Source: Bin95 sp965220855 (lineage in GTDB: Bacteria; Pseudomonadota; Alphaproteobacteria; Bin95). From it: a stretch of 64,000 nt of DNA. How positions within the stretch are numbered: position 1 is the first letter of the stretch; each line of letters begins with the position of its first letter. Below the pieces are notes generated by a model that was given only the letters and a program-made list of their open reading frames with translations, did not search any database and was not told the DNA's origin. The stretch covers positions 806,001 through 870,000 of the forward strand of contig CBDCQY010000001.1 of the NCBI GenBank assembly GCA_965220855.1. The letters run 5' to 3'. Of this stretch, positions 11,059 to 22,500 are shown piece after piece. A program made the position numbers and the translations under genes.

Positions 11059-11514
11059 ATGCGGGCGCAACTCAATCGGGCCATGAAGGACGCCATGCGC
11101 GCCAGGGACACGGTCACCTTGCGCACCATCCGGCTGATTCTGGCGGCCATCAAGGACCGCGATATCGCCGCGCGCGGCCAGGGCAACGCCGACGGCATCG
11201 GCGACGCCGAGATCCGCGACCTGCTCGACAAGATGATCCGCCAGCGGGAGGAATCCTCGCGCTTCTACGAGGAGGCCGGGCGGGTCGAATCGGTCGAGGA
11301 GGAGCTGCGCGAGATCGCGGTGATCCGGAGCTTCCTGCCGGCCCCGCTCGATGCGGACGCGCAGCTGGCCGCCGTGCAGGCGGTGGTCGGCGATCTCGGC
11401 GCCTCGGGCATGCGCGACATGGGCCGGGTGATGGCCGAGCTGAAGCGCCGCTATGCGGGGCAGATGGATTTCGGCGAGGTCAGCCGCACGGTCAAGGCCG
11501 CGCTCGCGGCCTGA
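11059..11514 (+). CDS. yqeY: GatB/YqeY domain-containing protein, 151 aa
   Basis: A stand-alone version of the helical tail domain of GatB amidotransferase. Family features are MRAQLNRAMKDAMRARDTVTLRTIRLILAAIKDRDI at the N-terminus, the middle REIAVIRSFLPAPL and the C-terminal MGRVMAELKRRYAGQMDFGEVSRTVKAAL. Its function is not firmly established; a tRNA-linked role has been suggested from the GatB similarity. The start at 11059 gives the typical 150-residue family length, whereas the upstream in-frame extension has no family similarity. It is encoded 19 bases before dnaG, the usual alphaproteobacterial order yqeY-dnaG-rpoD. Confidence 0.9.
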   Translation: MRAQLNRAMKDAMRARDTVTLRTIRLILAAIKDRDIAARGQGNADGIGDAEIRDLLDKMIRQREESSRFYEEAGRVESVEEELREIAVIRSFLPAPLDADAQLAAVQAVVGDLGASGMRDMGRVMAELKRRYAGQMDFGEVSRTVKAALAA

Positions 11515-11533
11515 CGGCGGGCGCGGCGCCGCC

Positions 11534-13327
11534 ATGGCCTTTCCGCCCGAATTTCTGGAGCAGCTGCGCGAGCGGGTCTCGCTGGTCGATGTGGTGTCGC
11601 CGCACGTGAAGCTGCAACGGCGCGGGCGCGAATATGTCGGCCTCTCGCCCTTCAAGCAGGAGCGCACGCCCTCCTTCACCGTGGTGCCGGACAAGGGCTT
11701 CTTCCACTGCTTCTCCAGCGGCGAGCATGGCGATGTCATCGGCTTTCTGATGCGGGTCGAGGGGCTGGGCTTCCCCGATGCGGTCGAGAAGCTCGCCGGG
11801 ATGGCCGGGCTGGAGGCGCCGCGCGCCAGCCCGGAGGAGGCCGCGCGCGCCAAACGCCATCGCGGGCTGCTGGAGGCGCTGGAGGCGGCGGCGGCCTTTT
11901 ACGAGCGCCAGCTGCGCCTGCCGGACGGGCGCCGGGCGATGGATTATCTCCGCGCGCGCGGGCTCGACGACGCCACCATGCGCCGCTTCCGGCTCGGCCA
12001 TGCGCCGCAGCACGGCGCGGCGCTGCCGGAGGCGCTGCGGCGCGAGGGCTTCGAAATCGAGTTGCTGATCGAGGCCGGCCTGCTGCGCCGCTATGAGGGC
12101 CGGCCGGGGGCGCTGCTGCGCGACCGGGTGGTGTTTCCGATCACCGACCGGCGCGGGCGGCCGGTCGCCTTCGGCGGGCGCACGCTCGGCGACGGGCAGC
12201 CGAAATATCTGAACACCCCGGAGAGCCCCGTCTTCCGCAAGGGCGCCATGCTCTACGGCCTCGCCCAGGCGCGCGACGCCGCCTGGCGGGCGCGGGAGCT
12301 GATCGTGACCGAGGGCTATATGGACGCGATCGCGCTCTCCCGCGCGGGCCTCGAGCAGACGGTCGCTACCCTCGGCACGGCGCTCGGCGAGGAGCAGTTG
12401 CGCGCGCTCTGGCAGCTGAGCGACGAGCCGCTGCTCTGTTTCGACGGCGACGAGGCGGGCCGCCGCGCCGCGCGGCGCGCGCTGGAGCGCGCCCTGCCGC
12501 TGCTGGCGCCCGGCAAGTCGCTGCGCTTCGCGCGCCTGCCGGACGGGCGCGACCCCGACAGCCTGGTCGGCGAGGAAGGGCCGGCGGCGATGCGCGCTGT
12601 GCTCGACCGGGCGGAGACGCCGGTGGAGCTGCTCTGGTCGAGCGAGGTGGAGGCGGTGCGCCCGGACTCGCCCGACCGCCGCGCCCGGCTGAGCCAGAAT
12701 CTGCTGGCGCTCGCGGCCGGCATCGGCGACGAGACCGTACGGCGCTATTACGAGGCCGAGATCGTCTCGCGCCTGCGGGAGCGGTTCGGCGTCAATCTCA
12801 GGCCCGTGCGCGGGCCGCGCGGACAGCGCCCCCAGGCGGCGCCGGGCGGCGGGCGCGAGCGCGGCGAGGCCCGCGTCGCGCTGTTGCGCGAGCGCCTGGC
12901 GCAGCGCGTGCTAGCGGCCGCGCTCAACCATCCGGCGCTGGCGGAAGAGTTCGCGCAGGAGCTCGCCGAGCTGGACTGCCCGGCTCCCTGGCTTGACAGC
13001 CTGCGCCATGAGGTTCTAAGGCTGGCGGCCGAGGGGGCGGACCTTGACGCGGCTGTATGGCGAACCCATCTGGAATCTGCCGGTTTGACGGGCGCGCTCC
13101 AGGCCGTGCTGAGCGAGAGCGTCTATGGCCTGGCGCCGTTCGCGCGTCCCGTCGCCACGGAGGCGGAGGCGCGCGAGGGCATGGAGCGCGCCTTTTCCGC
13201 CCGCCGCTCGGCGGCGGTGGAGCGCGACGTGGCGGCGGCGGCGGAAGCGGCGAGCGAAGCGACGCTGGAACGGCTGCCGGCGCTGGTGCTGGAGGCCCGC
13301 CGGTCGCGCCCGGGCGGCGCGGCCTAA
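11534..13327 (+). CDS. dnaG: DNA primase, 597 aa
   Basis: DnaG synthesises RNA primers for replication. The N-terminal CHC2-type region spans residues 1-100, the RNA-polymerase/TOPRIM core contains LLFDGD-like LCFDGDEAGRRAARRALE (about residues 300-317), and the C-terminal DnaB-interacting helical region follows. The segment GLSPFKQERTPSFTVVPDKGFFHCFSSGEHGD lacks three of the four standard zinc ligands: Ser38, Lys41 and Ser62 replace Cys, His and Cys, and only Cys59 remains. The rest of the fold signature is intact. Start ATG 11534 follows yqeY closely; rpoD starts 34 bases after the stop. Confidence 0.95.
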   Translation: MAFPPEFLEQLRERVSLVDVVSPHVKLQRRGREYVGLSPFKQERTPSFTVVPDKGFFHCFSSGEHGDVIGFLMRVEGLGFPDAVEKLAGMAGLEAPRASPEEAARAKRHRGLLEALEAAAAFYERQLRLPDGRRAMDYLRARGLDDATMRRFRLGHAPQHGAALPEALRREGFEIELLIEAGLLRRYEGRPGALLRDRVVFPITDRRGRPVAFGGRTLGDGQPKYLNTPESPVFRKGAMLYGLAQARDAAWRARELIVTEGYMDAIALSRAGLEQTVATLGTALGEEQLRALWQLSDEPLLCFDGDEAGRRAARRALERALPLLAPGKSLRFARLPDGRDPDSLVGEEGPAAMRAVLDRAETPVELLWSSEVEAVRPDSPDRRARLSQNLLALAAGIGDETVRRYYEAEIVSRLRERFGVNLRPVRGPRGQRPQAAPGGGRERGEARVALLRERLAQRVLAAALNHPALAEEFAQELAELDCPAPWLDSLRHEVLRLAAEGADLDAAVWRTHLESAGLTGALQAVLSESVYGLAPFARPVATEAEAREGMERAFSARRSAAVERDVAAAAEAASEATLERLPALVLEARRSRPGGAA

Positions 13328-13361
13328 AAATATAAACATGGATGCGGGGACGGGTTGAGGC

Positions 13362-15281
<1,920 letters not shown>

Positions 15282-15305
15282 CCCCGGTTGCGGAACCTTG
15301 AATAA

Positions 15306-15331
15306 GCCGAAAGGCTATTAAACCTTTCGGC
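15306..15331 (+). terminator. Intrinsic terminator-like hairpin after rpoD
   Basis: GCCGAAAGG (15306-15314), loop CTATTAAA and CCTTTCGGC (15323-15331) form a perfect 9-bp stem beginning 25 bases after the rpoD stop. Only a short broken T-rich tail (CCGAATCTTTAAT) follows. Confidence 0.58.
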
Positions 15332-15388
15332 CCGAATCTTTAATATGCGCCCGCGCTATTCAAATTTCCTGCGCAGGGAGCGGTGGCC

Positions 15389-16277
15389 ATGGAGCGGGGC
15401 AGCACCGGCAGCCTGGTGAGCATCGGTTCCGGTCGGGAGGCGGTTCGGGCCTTCCTGCCGGCGCCGTTGCCGCCCGAGCCTCCGCTTCAGCTGGACGGTC
15501 CTCTGCAGCCTTTGCTGGAAGCCGCGACGCTGGCGGTCGGCCGCCTGGACAGCGTCTCGGCGCTGCTGCCGGATGCGGGCCTCTTCCTCTACAGCTATGT
15601 GCGCAAGGAAGCCGTGCTGTCCTCGCGCATCGAAGGGACCCGGTCGTCGCTTTCCGACCTGTTGCTGCTGGAATTGGAGGAAGCGCCGGGCGCGCCACTC
15701 GACGATACGGTCGAGGTTTCCAATCTCTCACGGACGAGGCGCCGGCAAGGCGCCGGGCGAATTCCGCCGCTCGCAGAACTGGATCGGCGGCGCCAGGCCG
15801 GGCAATGCCGAGTTCGCGCCGCCGCCGCACACATTCGTGCCCGACTGCATGGCGGCGCTCGAGCGCTTTCTCCATGGCGATGACGGGCTTCCCGCTCTGG
15901 TCCGGGCGGGGCTTGCGCATCTGCAGTTCGAGACCATCCATCCCTTCCTGGATGGCAACGGTCGGGTCGGGCGGCTGCTGGTGACCCTGCTGCTCTGCGA
16001 GCGGAGGGTGCTCAGCAAGCCGTTGCTTTATCTCAGCCTCTATCTGAAGCAGCACCGCAGCGAATATTATCGCCTGCTCACCCATGTGCGCCGCAGCGGC
16101 GACTGGGAGATGTGGCTCGCCTTCTTCCTCGAAGGCGTCCAGACGACGGCGGCCGGGGCGGTGGACAGGCTGTACCGTCAGTCGCGCGCTTCCCGGTCTG
16201 CCGATGAAGGCGGCCGCGAGGAGCGGGCATGGGGTCGGGCGAGTAAAAGTTCCTTGTGTTGCTTGGAGTTGATGTGA
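15389..16277 (+). pseudogene. Fic-family AMP transferase, disrupted by an internal deletion/frameshift
   Basis: Two frames together match a Fic/DOC protein. The first frame, from ATG 15389 with AGGGAG upstream, carries the N-terminal Fic domain with the inhibitory-helix motif SSRIEGTRSSLSDLL, and ends meaningfully near DDTVEVSN (about 15722). The second frame resumes near 15735 with APGEFRRSQNWIGG and runs through the intact active-site motif HPFLDGNGRVGRLL to about 16190. The roughly 45 residues normally between these parts (ending in the iHxxLLxGvRG helix) are missing and the frame shifts. The usual C-terminal winged-helix region is also replaced by unrelated sequence. Fic enzymes transfer AMP from ATP to protein hydroxyls; this copy is unlikely to be functional. 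Confidence 0.8.
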
Positions 16278-16298
16278 GTTTCGAGAAAAATTTATGCT
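16269..16298 (+). promoter_or_regulatory. Possible promoter for the giant surface-protein gene
   Basis: TTGATG (16269-16274), an 18-base spacer and TATGCT (16293-16298) lie in a locally AT-rich stretch after the broken Fic gene. A second possibility is TTGACT (16315-16320) with TCTAAT (16340-16345), whose 19-base spacing is less favourable. Confidence 0.3.
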
Positions 16299-16501
16299 AT
16301 TCTGTGAAAACGCCTTGACTCTGCTATCGCGTTCCAGGCTCTAATCTTCGGAGAAGCACTCTGATATGGAGTCGGAAGCGATGAATCCGTTCAGCGCTTT
16401 GCGCACGATCCGCGCCATGCGATGCTCGCCTCCGTCGGGTTTGAATCCGAGCGGGGAGGCTCTTGCGGCGCGGCCCGATCCGTCCGGCAGATCGTGCGAA
16501 G

Positions 16502-16535
16502 CGAAACATATTATGTTTCGAAACATCACATGTTT
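16502..16535. promoter_or_regulatory. Nested AAACAT/ATGTTT inverted repeats over the start codon
   Basis: CGAAACATA-T-TATGTTTCG (16502-16520) is a perfect inverted repeat with 9-bp arms and a one-base centre that includes the proposed ATG (16513). AAACAT-CAC-ATGTTT (16521-16535) follows immediately. Four copies of one half-site in 34 bases suggest either a protein-binding operator or an RNA structure that masks the start codon. No known regulator site is recognised. Confidence 0.4.
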
Positions 16536-19500
16536 GCGCGCCGGCATGGCCGCATTCGCCGCATTGGCGCTGCTGACATTCGCGCCGGCGGCGGAGGCCT
16601 ACACTCCGGCCGCTCCGCAAAATCTCACCGCCACGGTGAGCGATGGCGAGGTGACGCTCAGCTGGAGCAAGAGCTGGATTCGCAATGGCGCGAACCGGGA
16701 CGCCGCGAACAATTGGTGGCTGGACAGATACCAGGTCCGCTACCGCAAGGGCGCGAGCTTCCCGGACGGCGGCGGCTGGCAAAACATCGCCGGCAGCACC
16801 TTCCGGACGACCGCCCACACGGTGACGGGGCTGGAGAACGGCGCGGACTATGTCTTCCAGATCCGCAGAGCCTACGATGTCTATCTGAGCTGGGGGTGGT
16901 CATACACCAGGCAGTACGGCCCGTCATCCGGCCTCGCGACAGCGACGCCGGGCGGTCCCGCGCTCGCCTTCGACGCGGGCGCTGCGATCGCCGACCGGAG
17001 CTACACGCAAGGCGTCGCGATCGAGGCGCTGGTGCTGCCGGAAGCGACCGGCGGCGCGGGAACGCTGAGCTACGCGCTGACGCCGGCCCTGCCGGCGGGC
17101 CTCAGCCTCGACATGGCGACGCGCACCGTCAGCGGGACGCCGACGGCGACCCAGGCGGCGACGAGCTACAGCTGGACCGTCACCGACGCCGGCGGCGACA
17201 CCGCCAGCCTCAGCTTCACCATAGAGGTGCTGGCCCAGCCGCTGACATTCGGCAACGCCAGCGTTGCGGATTTGGATTGGCATTTCCGTCGGTATTCTTC
17301 GTTTTTGCCGGAGTGGGACGAGCAGCTCCCGGCGGCGACGGGCGGCGCGGGCGCGGTGACCTATGCGCTGACGCCAGCGTTGCCCGACGGCTTCGCTTTC
17401 ACGGCTTCGGATCGGCGGATCAAGGGGTGGGGGACAGCCAGATCGGCCGACGGAGGATCGATTCGGCCCTTCAAGACCTACACCCTGACGGCGACGGATG
17501 AGGCCGGCCAGCAGGCGTCGCTCACGTTCAAGCTGAGATTTCAGTATATCGCGCCGGCCATACCGACAAATCTCGCCGCCCAGGCGGGCGACGGCCAGGT
17601 GACGCTCAGCTGGGACGATCCCGACGATCCCTGGATGACCGATTACCAGCTCCGTTACAGGAAGGGGACGAGTCTGGGCGACCGAGGCGGCTGGGCCACG
17701 ATCGCCGGCAGCAGCGGCGCCACGACGAGCCATATCGTGACCGGGCTGGACAATGGCGCGGGCTATGCGTTCCAGATCCGCGCAATACGCCGTAACGCGG
17801 GCGGCTTTACGAACAGCAGCGCCTCCGAGACGGCGACGGCGACGCCGAATGCGGTTCCGGGGGCGCCGACGGGGCTGGCGGCGGTCGGGGGCAATGGCGG
17901 GCTGGCGCTCTCCTGGGCGCTGCCGACCAACACCTCCGACATCGAGAAGCTGCAACTGCGCTGGAAGGCCAGTTCGGCGCTACCCTTCACCGCGAGCGAC
18001 GCCTGGACCGACCTTGCCGGCGACGCCACCGGCTATCGGCTGACGGGGCTGACCAACGAGGTCGCCTACAGCGTCGAGCTGCGCGCGGCGAACGGGCTGG
18101 GCGCGGGGCCGGCCGCCACGGTCTCGGGAACGCCGCAGGACCTCGCGCCCTCCTTCGGCCAGGCCACGGTGGCGGACGTCATCTTCACGCAAGGCGTGGC
18201 GATCGAGGCGTTGACCCTGCCGGAAGCGACCGGCGGCGACGGACTGCGCAGCTATGCGCTGACGCCCACCCTGCCGGCCGGCCTCGCCCTCGACATGGCG
18301 ACGCGCACCGTCAGCGGAACGCCGACGGCGGTCCAGGCGGCGACGAGCTACAGCTGGACCGTGACCGACGCGGACGGCGACGCGGCGAGTCTGACCTTCA
18401 CCATCCGGGTGGCGGCGCCGGGCGATATTCCGAGTTTCAGCACGGCGACGCTGCCGGAGTTGCGCTGTCTGGTTTCGTATTTCTGCGAGCGGACCTTGCC
18501 GGAGGCGATCGGAGGGACGGGAACGATCACCTATTCGCTGACGCCCGACCTGCCGGCGCGTGTGACCTTCGACGCGACGACGCGGCAGATCTCGGGCACG
18601 GCCCGGTCTCCCGATTTCTTCGACACCTACACCTACAAGGCGGTGGACGAGGACGGCGACGAAGCGGTGCTGACCTTCGATCTGGATATCGGCTACACCC
18701 GTCCCGACACGGTGCGGGATATAGTCGCCGAGGCCGGCGACGGGCAGGTGACGCTCAGCTGGTCCGACCCCTCCGACCGGCATCTCAGCTATTACGAGAT
18801 CCGCTGGGCGCAGGGCGCAAGCCTGGGCGAGGACGACGCCTGGAGCCGTATCGCGAACAGCACCGGCGCCACCACCAGCCATGCGGTGACCGGCCTCGAC
18901 AATGGCGTCGGCCATGTCTTCCAGCTGCGCGCGGTCGCGATCGCTCAAGCCGCCATTCCGGAGCGGCCCAGCCTGCCATCGGACAGGATCATGGCGACGC
19001 CGAATGCGGTTCCGGGGGCGCCGACGGGGCTGGCGGCGGTCGGGGGCAATGGCGGGCTGGCGCTCTCCTGGGCGCTGCCGACCAACACGGCCGACATCGG
19101 AAAGCTGCAACTGCGCTGGAAGGCCAGTTCGGCGCTGCCCTTCACCGCGAGCGACGCCTGGACCGACCTTGCCGGCGACGCCACCGGCTATCGGCTGACG
19201 GGGCTGACCAACGAGGTCGCCTACAGCGTCGAGCTGCGCGCGGCGAACGGGCTGGGCGCGGGGCCGGCCGCCACGGTCTCGGGCACGCCGCAGGACCTCG
19301 CGCCCTCCTTCGGCCAGGCGACGGTGGCGGACCGGAGCTTCGCGTTCGACGAGGCGATTACGGCCTTCACCCTGCCGGAAGCGACCGGCGGCGACGGGCT
19401 GCGCAGCTATGCGCTGACGCCCACCCTGCCTGCGGGCCTCGCCCTCGACATGGCGACGCGCACCGTCAGCGGAACGCCGACGGCGCTCCAGGCGGCGACG

Positions 19501-22500
19501 AGCTACAGCTGGACCGTGACCGACAGCGACGGCGACAGCGCCAGCCTCGGCTTCATGCTCGCCGTAGAGCCGGACGCGGCGCCCTCCTTCGGGAGCGCGG
19601 CGGTGGCCGATCTCACCGTCACGCAAGGGGTGGCGATGACCGCCCTCACCCTGCCGGAAGCGACGGGCGGCAATGGCGCGCTCAGCTATGCGCTGACGCC
19701 CGACCTGCCCGACGGCCTCGCTCTCGACGCCGCGACGCGCACGGTCAGCGGGACGCCGACGGCGCTCCTGACGGCGACAAACTACAGTTGGACCGTCACC
19801 GACGCCGACGGCGACGCAGCGACGCTTGCCTTCGCCATCGCCGTGGAGGCGAACGTCAGCCCCTCCTTCGGCGCGGCCACGATCGCAAACCGGGACTATG
19901 AGCTGCTTTACGCCATCGCGCCGCTGAGCCTGCCGCAGGCGAGCGGCGGCAACGGGACGCTCGCCTACAGCCTCAGCCCCGACCTGCCGGCGGGCCTCGC
20001 GCTCGATGCGGCGACGCAGACCGTGAGCGGGACGCCGACGGCGGCTCAGGCCGCGACCTCCTACAGCTGGACCGCGACCGACGCCGATGGCGACACGGCG
20101 GCGCTCACCTTCACCATCGCCGCCACCTACGGGCGTCCGCTCCAGCCCGCCGGCCTCGCCGCCGAGGCCTATGACGGCCGGGTGACGCTGTCCTGGAACG
20201 ATCCCGGCGACGGCAACATCGCCGGCTATCGGCTGCGCTACAAGCAGGGGACGACCTTCGCGGACAGCGACGCCTGGTCCGACATCGCCGGCAGCGGAGC
20301 CGCCACCGTCAGCCATGACGTGACCGGCCTGAACAATGGCGCGCAATACGCCTTCCAGATCCGCGCCGTGGCGAGCAGCGGCGAAAGCCCGCCTTCCGAC
20401 ACGGTGACGACCGTGCCGAACCCGCGGCCGGCCAAGCCCGCCGGGCTGAGAGCGAGTGTCGGCAACGCCCAGGTGACGCTGGCCTGGAGCGATCCTTCGG
20501 ATGCGACCATCACCCGCTATGAGCTGCGCCACACCTCGGCGGCGAGCTTCGGGCCGGGTGACGCCTGGAGCGCGATTCCCGGAAGCGGCGCGGCTACTGT
20601 CGGCCGCGAGGTGGCGGGCCTGGTCAACGATGTTGCCCGGCGGTTCCAGATACGAGCGGTGAACGCGGTCGGTCCGGGGCCGGCCTCGGACGAGGTAGAG
20701 GCGACGCCGCGCGACCTCGCGCCCTCCTTCGGCTCACGGACCTTTCCTCGGCTGGAATACAGCCTGAATCGCCCCCTCTTATCGACTCGGGGTGAGCCCT
20801 TGTCGATTCCGCTGCCGCGTGCGTCGGGTGGTGACGGCGCATTGACCTATTCCTTCACTCCCGAACTGCCGGCGGGCCTGATCTTCGACGCGGCGACGCG
20901 GGAGGTGAGCGGCGCGCCGACCGTGACGCAGGACTGGACCGCTCACACCGTCAAGGCGACCGACGCCGACGGCGATAGTGCGACCGGCATCCTCAACATC
21001 AGGGTCCAGAGCTATCAGGGCCCGCCGCCGCCCACCGATTTCACCGCCACGCCGGGCGACGGTCGGATCACGCTGAGTTGGCGCCATGTCGTGGACGACA
21101 ATCTGAAGGGATATTTCGTCTTCCATGGTAAAGAGCGACTTGGAGACTCAATAGCCTTGGTGGGGGTTGTGACTTCCCATACGGTGACCGGCCTCGACAA
21201 TGGCGAGCAATATGTCTTTCAGATACAACAGAGTCTGAGCGAATTCTCTCAGACCTGGTCCAGGAGAATCGCCGCGACGCCGGGCGCGGCGCCGGGGCAG
21301 CCGGGCGGGTTTGCGGCGGCGGCGGGCGACGGGCGGGTCCGACTGTCCTGGAACGCCATCGCCACGGCCTCGCGCTGGGACTATCGCCAGCAGGCCGGCG
21401 GCGGGGCGTTCGGCGCCTGGCGGCCGATCCCCGGCAGCGGCGGCGCCAGCACGGGCCATCTCGTTACCGGACTCGCCAACGGAACCGCCTACGGCTTCCA
21501 GATCCGGGCGGTGACCGACGACACCGTCACGGCGTTGTCGGGCACGGTCACGGCGACGCCGGCGGCGGGTCCGCCCGGCGCGGTAACGAGCCTCGCCGCC
21601 ACGGCGAGCACCGGCGCGGTCGGCCTGACCTGGAGCCTGCCGACCAACACCGACGATATCGACAAGCTGCAGGTCCGCTGGAAGCAGAGCTCGGCGCTGC
21701 CCTTCACCGTCAGCGACAGCTGGACCGACCTGGCGGCGGACGCGACCCGCGCCCAGGCGACCGGGCTGACCGACGGCGCGGCCTATACTTTCGCGGTGCG
21801 GGCCGTGAATGGCGAGGGCGCGGGCGACGCCGCCACCGTCGCCGCGACGCCGGCAAGCCGCGCGCCGGCCGCGCCGACCGGCCTCACGGCGACCGCCGGC
21901 CTCGGCGCGGTGACGCTCGCCTGGGACGATCCTCTCGATCCGACCGTCACCGGCTATGAGTTGCGCTACACCGACGCGGCGAGCTTCGGCGCGAACGACG
22001 CCTGGAGCGCGATCTCCGGCAGCGGCTCCACGACCGCCGGCCACAGGGTGACGGGCCTCGACATCCGCACGGTCTGGCGCTTCCAGCTGCGCGCGGTGAA
22101 CGGCAGCGGCCAGGGCGCCTCGGCGGAGGCGAGCGTGGCGTTGCGCGATCTGACGCCCTCCTTCGGGGCTGCGACGGTCGCCGACCGGACCTATACGCAG
22201 GGGGTGGCGATTGCGGCGCTCGCGCTGCCAGCGGCGTCCGGCGGCGACGGCGCGGCGGTCTATGCGCTGACGCCCGCCCTGCCGACCGGCCTCGCCCTCG
22301 ACATGGCGACGCGCACCGTGAGCGGCACGCCCACGGCGGCGCAGGCGGCGACGAGCTACAGCTGGACGGCGACCGACGCCGACGGCGATGCGGTGAGCCT
22401 CGGCTTCACGATCGAGGTCGTGGCGGGGGCCGGCGGCTCGGCCGAGCGCCAGGCCTTCGCGAAGAGCCTTGCGAGGCTGGCGGCGAAGACGCTGGGCGAG

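Noticed and set aside
15389..16277. A programmed frameshift producing full-length Fic
   Set aside because: About 45 expected residues are missing as well as the frame change, and no slippery sequence is evident, so deletion is simpler.
16366..16512. Upstream ATG extension of the surface protein (49 extra residues)
   Set aside because: The extension is not signal-like, and starting at 16513 puts a clean signal peptide at the N-terminus; the alternative is only noted.
17980..20532. 850-residue minus-strand frame inside the surface-protein gene
   Set aside because: Repetitive Arg/Gly-rich shadow produced by the repeated modules on the other strand.
16966..22420. Regularly spaced repeats that could suggest a CRISPR array
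   Set aside because: Repeats are about 270-300 bases, vary in sequence and stay in one reading frame encoding FnIII and Ig-like modules.
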